Below the pieces are notes generated by a model that ran no database searches, was not told where the DNA came from, and saw only the letters and a list, made by a program, of their open reading frames with translations. This document shows positions 34,629-42,897 of a stretch of DNA of 64,000 nucleotides, piece by piece. Within the stretch, counting starts at the first letter, position 1. Each line of letters opens with the position of its first letter. The DNA comes from Pseudodesulfovibrio sp. zrk46 (GTDB lineage Bacteria > Desulfobacterota > Desulfovibrionia > Desulfovibrionales > Desulfovibrionaceae), in NCBI RefSeq assembly GCF_012516435.1, contig NZ_CP051216.1, positions 1,056,001-1,120,000 on the forward strand, in the 5' to 3' direction. Position numbers and translations under genes: made by a program.

Positions 34629-36113
34629 ATGCTGCGCCCACTTCTCCTTTGCCTGTTGATGCTGCCGATCCTGTGCAGTCCGGCCATGGCGGTCTCCTTT
34701 GACACAACCATGGCCCACTTCGAGCAGTACGCGATCCGCGAAATGCCTAAATGGCACGTACCGGGCATGGCCATTGCCGTGGTCAAAGGGGACAAGACCG
34801 TCTACGCCAAGGGATTCGGCACCAAGCGCTACGGAGAGAATCGGCCGGTGGACAAGGACACGATCTTTCAGGTGGGCTCCACCACCAAGGCATTTACCGT
34901 GGCCCTGATGGCAACACTGGTAGATGAAGGCAAAGTGGGCTGGGACGACCGGGTGGTGGACCACTTTCCCGGTTTCATGATGTTCGACCCGTGGGTGACG
35001 CGGGAATTCCGCATCCATGACCTGTTCGCACAGCATAGCGGCATGCCTGCCTATGCGGGCGACCTGCAAAGCTTCATCGGATTCGACCGGGACCACATCA
35101 TCCACTCCCTGCGATACATCAAACCGACATACTCCTTTCGGGACAACTTCTCCTACGTGAACAACCTGTTCGTGGCCGGAGCCAAGGTGGAAGAGACGCT
35201 GACCGGACAGACATGGGAGCAGCTCATGCATGAACGCATCCTCACGCCGCTTGGCATGTCGTCATCCTCCCTGACGGAGCCGGGGCTGACCTTTGCCAAA
35301 GACAGCGCCGACCTCCATGTGCTGGTGGACGGCACTCCCCAATCCATCAAGCTCGGCTCCATGCTGCTGTCATGGCCCTATGTGTATGGTCCGGCGGGCG
35401 GGCTCAACTCCTCGGCCACAGACATGGCCCGGTGGGCGGCCGCACAGTTGAACAAAGGCAAACTCGGCAAGACACGAATATTCAGCGAAGATGCCGCCGC
35501 GTATATGCATGCGCCCCGCACGCCGGTGAAGATGGGTGAGTTTTATGGAGCCTACGCGCAAGGCTGGTTGCGTACCGACCTGAACAAGACCGATGTCATC
35601 TGGCACAATGGCGGCACCTCCGGCATCTGCTCCTTTGTGGGCTTTTCGCCGGATCTCGACATGGCCGTGGTCATCCTGACCAATCTCGGACACCACAAGC
35701 TGGCGGACGCATTGGGGCTGCAATTCTTTGACATGATGTCCGGGCGCAAGGCGGACTGGAGCGCCACATTCCTCAATGCGCCCGACGAGGATGACGAGGA
35801 AACCGACCCCGCCCACAAGCTGCCCGGCCTGCCGCTGGACAGCTATGTCGGAACCTATATCAGCCCGGTTTACGGAAAACTTTCCGTCGAGCGCGACGGC
35901 GACGACCTGATGGTGACCATGGGAGCGACGCAACAGGTACGCATCAAAATTGCGCACCGGAACGGGCACGTTTTCAGTGGGGACTGGGCGGAAATGGACC
36001 CGGGCTCTCCCGAGTATCACTTCGACTTCGACGTGACCCCGGACAACGAGGTGCAACGCATCTCCATCCGAGAGGTCAACTACGACGGGCTGGCCGAATT
36101 TACTCGTCAGTAA
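34629..36113 (+). CDS. Exported beta-lactamase-type serine hydrolase
   Basis: 494 residues from the ATG at 34629 (GGAGG upstream). A signal peptide (PLLLCLLMLPILCSPAMA) precedes a class-C-beta-lactamase/DD-peptidase-like domain: catalytic S84-x-x-K in VGSTTKAF, the Y-x-N motif in FSYVNNLF, and the H-x-G third motif in IWHNGGTSG. A C-terminal ~100-residue beta-rich domain (GLPLDSYVGTYISPVYGKLS) resembles the DUF3471-type tail of such hydrolases. Substrates could be cell-wall peptides, esters or beta-lactams. The last 14 bases overlap the convergent PAS/SpoIIE gene. Confidence 0.9.
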   Translation: MLRPLLLCLLMLPILCSPAMAVSFDTTMAHFEQYAIREMPKWHVPGMAIAVVKGDKTVYAKGFGTKRYGENRPVDKDTIFQVGSTTKAFTVALMATLVDEGKVGWDDRVVDHFPGFMMFDPWVTREFRIHDLFAQHSGMPAYAGDLQSFIGFDRDHIIHSLRYIKPTYSFRDNFSYVNNLFVAGAKVEETLTGQTWEQLMHERILTPLGMSSSSLTEPGLTFAKDSADLHVLVDGTPQSIKLGSMLLSWPYVYGPAGGLNSSATDMARWAAAQLNKGKLGKTRIFSEDAAAYMHAPRTPVKMGEFYGAYAQGWLRTDLNKTDVIWHNGGTSGICSFVGFSPDLDMAVVILTNLGHHKLADALGLQFFDMMSGRKADWSATFLNAPDEDDEETDPAHKLPGLPLDSYVGTYISPVYGKLSVERDGDDLMVTMGATQQVRIKIAHRNGHVFSGDWAEMDPGSPEYHFDFDVTPDNEVQRISIREVNYDGLAEFTRQ

Positions 36114-37755
36114 AGCCGTACTTCACGATAACCAGCGTGATGTCATCCTCGGGCTTGGAGCCGCCGGTATACTTGCGCACGGCCTCGAAGACAGCGTCCA
36201 TGATTTCCTGCGCGGAGAGATCGGCGGTGTTGCGCACAACGTCCTTGAAACGCTGCTTGCCGAACATCTCGCCTTCACGGTTACGGGCTTCCCAAATGCC
36301 GTCCGTACCGATGGCGATGATCTGGCCGGGGTGCATCTCGTTGGCCTGCTCCACATAATCCGACTCCTTGAGCACACCAAGGGGCAGCCCTGCGCCTTCG
36401 CTGAGCTCGGTGAAGAAATCCAGCTTCGGGCAATAGATCATGGCCGGATCATGTCCGGCACGGACCCAGTGAGCCTTCTGATTTTCCGGGTCCATGGTCA
36501 GGTAGAAAAGTGTCATGAACCGGCCGGAACCGTCCAGATCGGTGGCCAGATGGCGGTTCATCTCGGTGACGATCTGGCCCGGACTGCCGGGCTGGGCCGC
36601 ACGCATGCGCAGGAAGCCGCGCGCCGTGGTCATGAGCAGGGCCGCATCCACGCCATGGCCGGAGATATCGCCCACGGCCACAGAAACCGAGGGATGTTCC
36701 GGGTCGAGTCCTTCCAGATAGTCGAAATAGTCACCGCCAGCGATCTCACTGGCCACGGAGTTGCCCGCGATATCGAGACCGGGAATACGCGGAGCCACAC
36801 CGGGCAGCAGACTCTTCTGCACCTCGCCCGCCAGCTCAACGGCCTTCTTCTGCTCGGTCAGGTCCACCACGAACGCGACATGCCCGATAAACTCGTCGTC
36901 CTCGTCGCGCAGCGTATTGGCATTCACCAGAACCGGGACCACATGACCGTCCTTGTGGTAGAGGCTCCCCTCAAAGCGACGGTGTTCCTGCTTCAGAAAG
37001 CGTTCCTTGTTGGCTTCCAGAAACCGCCTGTACTCCTGCGTGGCAAAGTCATAGGTGGTCTTGCCCAGCATTTCCTCACGCTCATAGCCGAGCATGCGGC
37101 AGTAGGCATCATTGACCTCCACCATGCGCAGATTCTTATCCAGCATGAGGTAGCCTTCACCAGCCGTCTCAAGGGTGCGTCGAAATTTGTATTCACTGCC
37201 AGCGAGGGCCTCCTCGGCCTTCTTGCGACGGGTGATATCCATGAGCACACCCTGATTGAACAGCTTGATGCCGTTCTCATCGCGAATGACCGAAGTCTCA
37301 TCCGAAATCCATCGCACGTTGCCGTCTGCCGTAACAATTCGGTATTCCTGCGCATACTCCTCCACATCCTGGTCACGGTAGCCGACAATCTCGGCTTCAA
37401 GACGAGGATGGTCCTCGGGCAGAACTATATCCTGAAATACCATGGAGCCATCCAGAAACTTGGCGGCATCGTAGCCCCACTGGCTGATATTTTCGGAGAC
37501 GTACACCAGAGTGGCATCTTCCGTGGCTTCACGGCGGAAGAGCACCGCAGGGGAATTCTCAACGATCAGGTTGGCGATGCCCAGCGTCTTGCGAGTCTGC
37601 CGCATCTGCTCGATCTCGTTTTTGCAAACGGCCTCGCCCTGGCTCATCTTTTCCTGAAGCTTGACGAGCGTATCCTCCGCGTCCGCCAGTTGCGCACGCA
37701 GGTTCGCCACCTCAATGGCCAGCTCTTCTCTGGATGTATTGCTATCGTTGCTCAT
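36100..37755 (-). CDS. PAS-PAS-SpoIIE serine phosphatase (RsbU-like)
   Basis: 551 residues. A coiled-coil start (about 8-50), two PAS domains (about 58-180 and 185-305; LMDITRRKKAEEALAGSEYK joins them) and a PP2C-like SpoIIE domain follow. The phosphatase metal ligands are visible in EIAGGDYFDYLEG, VAVGDISGHGVDAALLM and the terminal KPEDDITLVIVKYG. Such proteins dephosphorylate anti-sigma-factor antagonists (STAS proteins) in partner-switching. The nearest STAS-like proteins in the window are the SpoIIAA-like pair near 13 kb, but no link is shown. No membrane helix is seen. Confidence 0.92.
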   Translation of the reverse strand: MSNDSNTSREELAIEVANLRAQLADAEDTLVKLQEKMSQGEAVCKNEIEQMRQTRKTLGIANLIVENSPAVLFRREATEDATLVYVSENISQWGYDAAKFLDGSMVFQDIVLPEDHPRLEAEIVGYRDQDVEEYAQEYRIVTADGNVRWISDETSVIRDENGIKLFNQGVLMDITRRKKAEEALAGSEYKFRRTLETAGEGYLMLDKNLRMVEVNDAYCRMLGYEREEMLGKTTYDFATQEYRRFLEANKERFLKQEHRRFEGSLYHKDGHVVPVLVNANTLRDEDDEFIGHVAFVVDLTEQKKAVELAGEVQKSLLPGVAPRIPGLDIAGNSVASEIAGGDYFDYLEGLDPEHPSVSVAVGDISGHGVDAALLMTTARGFLRMRAAQPGSPGQIVTEMNRHLATDLDGSGRFMTLFYLTMDPENQKAHWVRAGHDPAMIYCPKLDFFTELSEGAGLPLGVLKESDYVEQANEMHPGQIIAIGTDGIWEARNREGEMFGKQRFKDVVRNTADLSAQEIMDAVFEAVRKYTGGSKPEDDITLVIVKYGFTDE

Positions 37756-37949
37756 ATTATCTCTATTCGTTTCGCGATGGTCGGATTCCCCTTAAATAAG
37801 TATCCATACCGACAGGTCAACCTGCCCAGTCTCGCTTTACACTCTGAAAACAATGAAAATTCTCCAAACATTTCAGAGGCTGAATCCAACATACGACATT
37901 CCCCTGAAATGCGAAATGTTACAAACTGCATTTTTTTTGCCTTTTCTTG

Positions 37950-37985
37950 TTGACAATCATTCCTAATTTGTGAATGATTCCTAAT
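37950..37985 (+). promoter_or_regulatory. Promoter and operator of the 56-residue regulator gene
   Basis: TTGACA (37950-37955) and AATGAT (37973-37978) are 17 bases apart. The inverted repeat AATCATTC-N9-GAATGATT (37955-37979) fills the spacer, and ATTCCTAAT recurs directly at 37959 and 37977. A protein bound there would block the promoter; autoregulation is likely. The remaining AT-rich stretch 37756-37949 shows nothing else clear. Confidence 0.65.
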
Positions 37986-38024
37986 ATCAATTGAACGCAA
38001 TTTTCTAATGGAGAAATAGAGATC

Positions 38025-38195
38025 ATGGAAGAGAACGTACTGAAAGCAATGGAAGAAGCAGGCAAGCCGGTTCGTCCGGGTGAAGTGGCCAAGACCCTCG
38101 GCGTCGACAGTAAAGACGTTTCCAAGGCCATCAAGACCCTGAAAGAAGCCGGCAAGGTAATGTCCCCCAAACGCTGCTACTACCAACCCGCATAA
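38025..38195 (+). CDS. 56-residue winged-helix transcriptional regulator
   Basis: The encoded protein begins MEENVLKAMEEAGKPVRPG and ends KRCYYQPA. EVAKTLGVDSKDVSKAIKTL is a helix-turn-helix and KEAGKVMSPKRCYY reads as the beta wing, so it is a minimal winged-helix domain of the MarR/ArsR-like kind without a sensor domain. It may act alone as a dimer. GAGAAATAGAG precedes the start, a promoter with an inverted repeat lies 50-75 bp upstream and a strong terminator follows 63 bp after the stop, so it is a one-gene unit. Target genes other than itself are unknown. Confidence 0.85.
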   Translation: MEENVLKAMEEAGKPVRPGEVAKTLGVDSKDVSKAIKTLKEAGKVMSPKRCYYQPA

Positions 38196-38258
38196 ACAAA
38201 CCAGAAATTTTAAAGAGCCATAACCCTCCTTTAAAAAACAACCTCACTGTCCCTCAAG

Positions 38259-38296
38259 CCCCGGTCTCACGCCCCCGAGACCGGGGTTTCCTTTTT
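38259..38296 (+). terminator. Rho-independent terminator of the small regulator gene
   Basis: CCCCGGTCTC pairs with GAGACCGGGG around an 8-base loop, followed by TTTCCTTTTT. The AT-rich gap 38297-38444 holds no feature I can name. Confidence 0.9.
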
Positions 38297-38444
38297 GGGA
38301 GGGAGGATAATTAATCCAAACTCAACCGCTCAAAAAACTATCATTACATTAATACGCATGAACCATTGTCTCATACATTGACCACAACCCAAACAAGCCG
38401 ATAATAGCACCCATAATTAGACAAACATTTTTCAAACGAAACGT

Positions 38445-39137
38445 ATGCTGAGATTACTTAAATTATCACTCCCAGTTGTTGTCTTGGGTGTTTTCGTTGG
38501 AAGCAACGACCCATTATTGCCCTTTCTGCAAGGCACATGGATAGCTCCACTGTTTCAACCATTTGAATATGGGAACTCAATCATATTCAATTTCTCATGT
38601 GGCTATTTAATATCCATATTTTTTTGGTTTTTACTCGTGCACATCCCCGAATCACAACAAAGAAATATTATTAAAGACAACATGAGAAAACGATATGAAT
38701 CGTTTAAACAAAATACTATTTGCAACCTTCTTTATGCTGCGGGAGGGACCGCTGCGAACTATGAACTAGTTAATGAACTATGTGATCATAATAAGTTCAA
38801 AGCCTATTTCAGCGACGACAATAGGCAGAGATGGTATGATGCACTTAATGGACTGGATGAAAACAATAGATATATCTATGACATCCACATCGACTTAAAG
38901 TTGCTATATAATGATATAAGTTGTGTTCTTAACTCTGTAACTTTCACCGATGACAGATGTCATACACAATTTGTCACCCTACAAGAAAACATCTTTAAAT
39001 TAATCAATTACAACGACTGTCACTACGATCATATCAGGCATATATCTTCATTTTTATTCAACGTATTGGCTTCGTGGAGTAGTATTGATGGAAAGAAAAG
39101 CGAAGATCTCATACAAAAGTTGATTGACCATATTTAA
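38445..39137 (+). CDS. AT-rich orphan membrane-anchored protein
   Basis: 230 residues, much lower in GC than its neighbours. Two hydrophobic segments near the N-terminus (LLKLSLPVVVLGVFVG and FSCGYLISIFFWFLLVHI) are followed by about 160 hydrophilic, mostly helical residues that probably lie in the cytoplasm, with several Cys and His. I recognise no family. No good ribosome site stands before the ATG. Composition, isolation between a terminator and repeat B2, and lack of relatives known to me suggest horizontal transfer; defence or surface roles would be guesses. Confidence 0.65.
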   Translation: MLRLLKLSLPVVVLGVFVGSNDPLLPFLQGTWIAPLFQPFEYGNSIIFNFSCGYLISIFFWFLLVHIPESQQRNIIKDNMRKRYESFKQNTICNLLYAAGGTAANYELVNELCDHNKFKAYFSDDNRQRWYDALNGLDENNRYIYDIHIDLKLLYNDISCVLNSVTFTDDRCHTQFVTLQENIFKLINYNDCHYDHIRHISSFLFNVLASWSSIDGKKSEDLIQKLIDHI

Positions 39138-39153
39138 CTTGGATAAAAATCCG

Positions 39154-39283
39154 TCCCCGAGCGAAGCGAGCGATAAAAGGTTTAGGAGATTCTTAAGAAC
39201 CCTTTTCCCAAAGGGTTCTTAAGCCGTCGGAGACGCCCCTCCGGCGAGGAGGCCCCGCTGGCGAGGGCCCGCCGGAGGCCAAA
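39154..39283 (+). repeat. Dispersed repeat family B, copy 2
   Basis: CGAGCGAAGCGAGCG module, a perfect 14-bp hairpin CTTAAGAACCCTTT/AAAGGGTTCTTAAG (39192-39205 and 39210-39223), then CCGTCGGAGACGCCCC and GAGGAGGCCCCGCTGGCG. It lies between the orphan gene and serB. Confidence 0.92.
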
Positions 39284-39352
39284 ATACACACGTTTACTGC
39301 CGCCGCGATTTATGCGAAGGTCCGCCCATCTTTTGAAGGGAGAGAGACTTCG

Positions 39353-40561
39353 ATGGAAAAACTCATATTGGTACACGTGACCGGCAACGACAGACCGGGC
39401 CTGACCTCGGAATTGTCCGAAGTGCTGGCCGGCTTCGATGTGGCCATCCTCGACATTGGCCAGGTGGTCATTCATAATTTCCTTACCTTGGGCATACTTA
39501 TCCGCCTGCCCTCGGATTCCCAGCCAGTCCTGAAAGACATGCTGTTCAAGGCCCATGAACTGGGCGTCACCATGAAACTTCACCCGCTGGATGAAGCCGA
39601 CTACGGCAAATGGGTGGACATGGCCGACCGTCAGCGCCACATCATCACCCTGCTGGCCCAGACCATTTCTTCGGAACATATTGCGGCCATCACCAAAGTG
39701 GTCAGCGAATCCGGCCTGAACATCGACACCATCCACCGCCTGTCGGGTCGCGTGCCTCTGGACTGTGGCGACTTTGAATGCTCCCGCGCCTGCGTGGAAT
39801 TCACTGTCCGCGGCACACCCAAGGATATCGGCGAAATCCGCTCCAAGTTCCTGGACATCTCGGCCGACCTCATGGCTGATATCGCCTTCCAGGAAGATGA
39901 CATTTTCCGCCGCAACCGCCGTCTGGTCTGCTTTGACATGGACTCCACCCTGATTCAGGCAGAGGTCATCGACGAGCTGGCCAAGGAAGCGGGCGTGGGC
40001 GATGAAGTGGCCGCCATCACCGAATCCGCCATGCGCGGCGAACTGGACTTCAAACAAAGCCTGCGCAAACGCCTGTCCCTGCTCAACGGCCTTGATGAAT
40101 CCGTGCTGCAAACCGTAGCAGACCGCCTGCCACTGACCGACGGTGCCGAGAAGCTCATCTCCACCCTGAAGAGCCTCGGATACACCATCGCCATCCTGTC
40201 CGGCGGGTTCACCTACTTCGGCAACATCCTCAAAGAGAAGCTCGGCATCGACTACGTCTACGCCAACGAGCTGGAGATCATCGACGGCAAACTCACGGGT
40301 AACGCCGTGGGTGATATCGTGGACGCCGAGAAGAAGGCCGAACTGCTCCAGGAGATCGCGAAAAAGGAATCCATCGCCCTGCAACAGGTCATTGCCGTGG
40401 GCGACGGCGCCAACGACCTGCCCATGCTGAATCTGGCAGGCCTCGGCATCGCGTTCCACGCCAAGCCCAAGGTCAAGAAAGGCGCGCGCCAGTCCATCTC
40501 CACCTTCGGGCTGGACTCCATCCTTTACCTGATCGGCTTCAGCGATCGAGAGCTGGACTAG
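39353..40561 (+). CDS. serB: Phosphoserine phosphatase with N-terminal ACT domains
   Basis: 402 residues, purine-rich ribosome site (GGGAGAGAG). Two ACT-like domains (about 1-80 and 90-180; LVHVTGNDRPGLTSELSEV opens the first) precede a HAD phosphatase domain with nucleophile Asp in VCFDMDSTLI, the AILSGGFTYF motif II, and VGDGANDLPMLNLAGLGIA motif III. It makes serine from phosphoserine, the last step of serine synthesis, with serine likely acting through the ACT domains. A terminator follows immediately and overlaps the end of the convergent IS1595-like gene. Confidence 0.95.
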   Translation: MEKLILVHVTGNDRPGLTSELSEVLAGFDVAILDIGQVVIHNFLTLGILIRLPSDSQPVLKDMLFKAHELGVTMKLHPLDEADYGKWVDMADRQRHIITLLAQTISSEHIAAITKVVSESGLNIDTIHRLSGRVPLDCGDFECSRACVEFTVRGTPKDIGEIRSKFLDISADLMADIAFQEDDIFRRNRRLVCFDMDSTLIQAEVIDELAKEAGVGDEVAAITESAMRGELDFKQSLRKRLSLLNGLDESVLQTVADRLPLTDGAEKLISTLKSLGYTIAILSGGFTYFGNILKEKLGIDYVYANELEIIDGKLTGNAVGDIVDAEKKAELLQEIAKKESIALQQVIAVGDGANDLPMLNLAGLGIAFHAKPKVKKGARQSISTFGLDSILYLIGFSDRELD

Positions 40562-40586
40562 ATCAAATTACGATTGAGAAAAAGAA

Positions 40587-40616
40587 AAGGGAGGCCGTTT
40601 GGCCTCCCTTTTTTTA
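40587..40616 (+). terminator. Rho-independent terminator after serB
   Basis: AAGGGAGGCC pairs with GGCCTCCCTT around GTTT, followed by T7. It overlaps the last codon of the minus-strand IS1595-like gene. Confidence 0.9.
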
Positions 40617-41537
40617 TTCGGATGAGGGTACCAGCGCGCATAAATACGCGGTGATGATCTCCGCGATGGACTTGTCGCGGTTGTTGAAGCGGAACTCCAG
40701 CTCCTTGAGATAGAGCGGGAACCGCTGGCAGGAGATGCCCCGGAACCGCTTGATACGGGACTGAGCAAACTCCCAGAACTCATCGTGCACGGCGTCGATG
40801 TGAGGCGGCTCGTCATAGCGACGGATAACCTCGTACGGCAACGAATCGTTACCGCAGAACATCAGCGCATCGTATTCCTTGTAGCGATCGGTGTAGACGA
40901 GGTTGCCGGTGCGGATGAGCTTCAGGTGGAAGTTCATGTGGAAGTGGAACAGTGTCTCAGCCTGAAAACCGGGCACCAAGTCGATGAAGACGTGGTCGTC
41001 ACGACGCAGGATGCCGTAAACCGGGATGGTGTCCATGCGCATCTCGCGGGGGCCGCCGGTAAGACGGTTGCCCTTGAGATAGGAATCGAGGCCGGTGGCC
41101 GAGCTGATGAGCTGGCGGGCATCGATGGCATGGGCGAGGATGGCGAAGCGGATGGCAGTGAGCGCCTTGTAGACCGTGTTGTAGGACAGAGACAGCTTCT
41201 GCTTCATCTGGTGGACGGAACATTCGTCCACGAACAGGGTCACAAGATGCAGCCATTCAGAAGGTGAAAGCGCACCGTTGTTGATCCAGCGACCGGAAAA
41301 GGGCTGGAAGGTGTACTTGCAGCTGGCGCAGCGGAGACGGTCACCGGACAAGGTGTAGACCTTGCGGTGGCCACAGCGGGGACAGAAGGCATCGCCCGTG
41401 GGCCAGGTGAGGGAGAGGAGATACTCCCGCGCTTTTTCGTCGCTCTCCAGAAGAGAGTCGAAGCCGCCGGGGGCATCAGGTATGCAGCTGGGTGGTATAA
41501 CAGTCATATTCTTGCGAAACGGTAATTCGGCGGACAT
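40614..41537 (-). CDS. IS1595/ISXO2-like transposase-derived protein, probably co-opted
   Basis: 307 residues; GGGAGGG precedes the ATG. The N-terminus has the zinc ribbon of this family (FCPRCGHRKVYTLSGDRLRC, then ASCKYTFQPFSG). The C-terminal DDE-like domain keeps D151 (TGLDSYLKG) and D217 (YTDRYKEY), but the expected H-x-N-x-x-E region reads HIDAVHDEFWEF, with Asp at 248 in place of Asn. No terminal inverted repeats or target duplication are visible: one end is 12 bp from the fdhE stop and the other overlaps the serB terminator. It is arranged as the second gene of an fdhE operon, which suggests a domesticated role. Confidence 0.8.
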   Translation of the reverse strand: MSAELPFRKNMTVIPPSCIPDAPGGFDSLLESDEKAREYLLSLTWPTGDAFCPRCGHRKVYTLSGDRLRCASCKYTFQPFSGRWINNGALSPSEWLHLVTLFVDECSVHQMKQKLSLSYNTVYKALTAIRFAILAHAIDARQLISSATGLDSYLKGNRLTGGPREMRMDTIPVYGILRRDDHVFIDLVPGFQAETLFHFHMNFHLKLIRTGNLVYTDRYKEYDALMFCGNDSLPYEVIRRYDEPPHIDAVHDEFWEFAQSRIKRFRGISCQRFPLYLKELEFRFNNRDKSIAEIITAYLCALVPSSE

Positions 41538-41549
41538 AGGCCCTCCCGT

Positions 41550-42437
41550 TTAGAATCCCCAAGCGGAAAGAGTTGCACGGCGATAGCCCTGACCAGCGGC
41601 CACATAGTCCAGCGCCAGGGAATCGAGGTCATCCAGCACCGGGATGGCCACGCGGTCCAACTCACGGAAATCAATGGTCTTGATATATGTCTTGCAGGAT
41701 TCACAAACATCAACGCGGAAGCCGGGTTCCTCGTCCACGGTGAAGAAGGTCAGCTTCTTCTGCTCCTCTTCGCCGCAGACCGGACAAGCGAGGCGCTTGA
41801 TGCGGTAATCGTGACGACAGAAGGAGCAAGTGGCGTGACGGAAACCTTCCTTTTCCTCAAGGGAAGAAATGAGCGGCAGGCTGCCACAGATGGGACAGGT
41901 GCCGACAGCCGGGACCTTCATATCGGGCAGGCTTAAGGACAGGACCGCGGCGGTTGCTTCGATGGACGGAGCCAGCGAGGCGAATGCCAGAAAGGCGATG
42001 GCCTTGGGTGCATCGGGACACCGCTCGGCCCAGGAGCCAAAGAAAGTGGAGTCGTCCTGCATGTACTTGGAGAACAGCCCTTCCGCTGTCAGGTCGCCGG
42101 ATTCGAGAGCCGCTTCGACGCCCTTGGCTGCATCGGCCAGGGGGCCTTCCATTTTCTTGAGCAGGTCGATGAGCTTGCCCAACAGCTCTTCGGCCTGGGC
42201 AGCGTCATAGGGAAAATCTTCGCGGGCCACCAAGGACACGCCCTGAATAATCTGTTCAGGAGAGGCAATCTCCAGTTCATCGGGAATGGACACCTTGACT
42301 TCAGCCCGCGCGGCCAGTTGCAGATGCGCCACTTCATCCAGCAGGTTGATCAATTCCTCGGATATATAAGACTTGCCTCGTAACTGAGCCAACTTCTTGT
42401 CGAGCAGACGCCCGGCTTCTTCCACGTTGAATTCCAT
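41550..42437 (-). CDS. fdhE: Formate dehydrogenase accessory protein FdhE
   Basis: 295 residues from the ATG at 42437 (AAGGGGATATACC upstream); the longer frame lacks a ribosome site. The C-terminal half has the zinc/iron-binding cysteine pairs of FdhE: VGTCPICGSLPLIS, HATCSFCRHDYR, LACPVCGEEEQK and DVCESCKTYIK. FdhE is needed to mature or deliver formate dehydrogenase. No dehydrogenase structural gene is in the window. It is followed after 12 bp by the IS1595-like gene, and a strong inverted repeat lies about 100 bp upstream of its start. Confidence 0.93.
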   Translation of the reverse strand: MEFNVEEAGRLLDKKLAQLRGKSYISEELINLLDEVAHLQLAARAEVKVSIPDELEIASPEQIIQGVSLVAREDFPYDAAQAEELLGKLIDLLKKMEGPLADAAKGVEAALESGDLTAEGLFSKYMQDDSTFFGSWAERCPDAPKAIAFLAFASLAPSIEATAAVLSLSLPDMKVPAVGTCPICGSLPLISSLEEKEGFRHATCSFCRHDYRIKRLACPVCGEEEQKKLTFFTVDEEPGFRVDVCESCKTYIKTIDFRELDRVAIPVLDDLDSLALDYVAAGQGYRRATLSAWGF

Positions 42438-42533
42438 TGGTATATCCCCTTTTGGTATTTTCCAGTGTGGGTAAAAACCTATGGGTCCAACCCTATCTTG
42501 CCAAAGCCTTGACACCTACTCAAGGTTTGACAC

Positions 42534-42561
42534 CATTTATTACAACAAACTGTAATAAATG
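42534..42561. promoter_or_regulatory. Perfect 11-bp inverted repeat upstream of fdhE
   Basis: CATTTATTACA and TGTAATAAATG are separated by ACAAAC. The position, 97-124 bases upstream of the fdhE start in an AT-rich gap, suits an operator. It could also be a hairpin in the leader if transcription starts further up. Confidence 0.6.
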
Positions 42562-42610
42562 ACTATATTAAAATCATTATCATGCTCAAACGGGCATAAT
42601 CCCGACTAAT

Positions 42611-42805
42611 TCAATCAAAAATACAGCATGTTCCGGGAATGTGACAAAAGGCGTTATATTTTTTCTTATTGGTTAATTTCCTCTTTGCATTAGCTTTTTC
42701 AATAGCTCTGACACCAATCCCGATCAAATTAGTAAGTGTTCCCGGCAACCTTGCCATAGGGGTGATAAATTGCATCAGCCCCTTTGTTTCCATGACGATT
42801 TCCAT
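42611..42805 (-). CDS. Doubtful small ORF upstream of fdhE
   Basis: 64 residues from 42805, or 60 from the ATG at 42793, which has GGAAA upstream. It contains a short hydrophobic stretch (TLTNLIGIGVRAIEKA) and a Lys-rich tail ending in a Cys pair (GTCCIFD). No family is recognised, and the AT-rich composition makes chance openness possible. If real it would be a leader peptide or small protein transcribed with fdhE. Confidence 0.25.
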   Translation of the reverse strand: MEIVMETKGLMQFITPMARLPGTLTNLIGIGVRAIEKANAKRKLTNKKKYNAFCHIPGTCCIFD

Positions 42806-42897
42806 GCTATGAATGAAACAAGTCTCTCCAGACCCGGAAGTGCGGCAGCATGGGGGTTGTCGCGCCCGTTTCGGACCTCAACCATGGGAGTTGGAAC

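Noticed and set aside
40614-41537. Calling a complete IS1595 insertion sequence
   Set aside because: No terminal inverted repeats or target duplication can fit between the fdhE stop and the serB terminator; I report the gene only.
42550-42590. Fur-box-like ATAATGATTTTAAT upstream of fdhE
   Set aside because: Only a partial match to the 19-bp consensus in AT-rich sequence; chance is likely.
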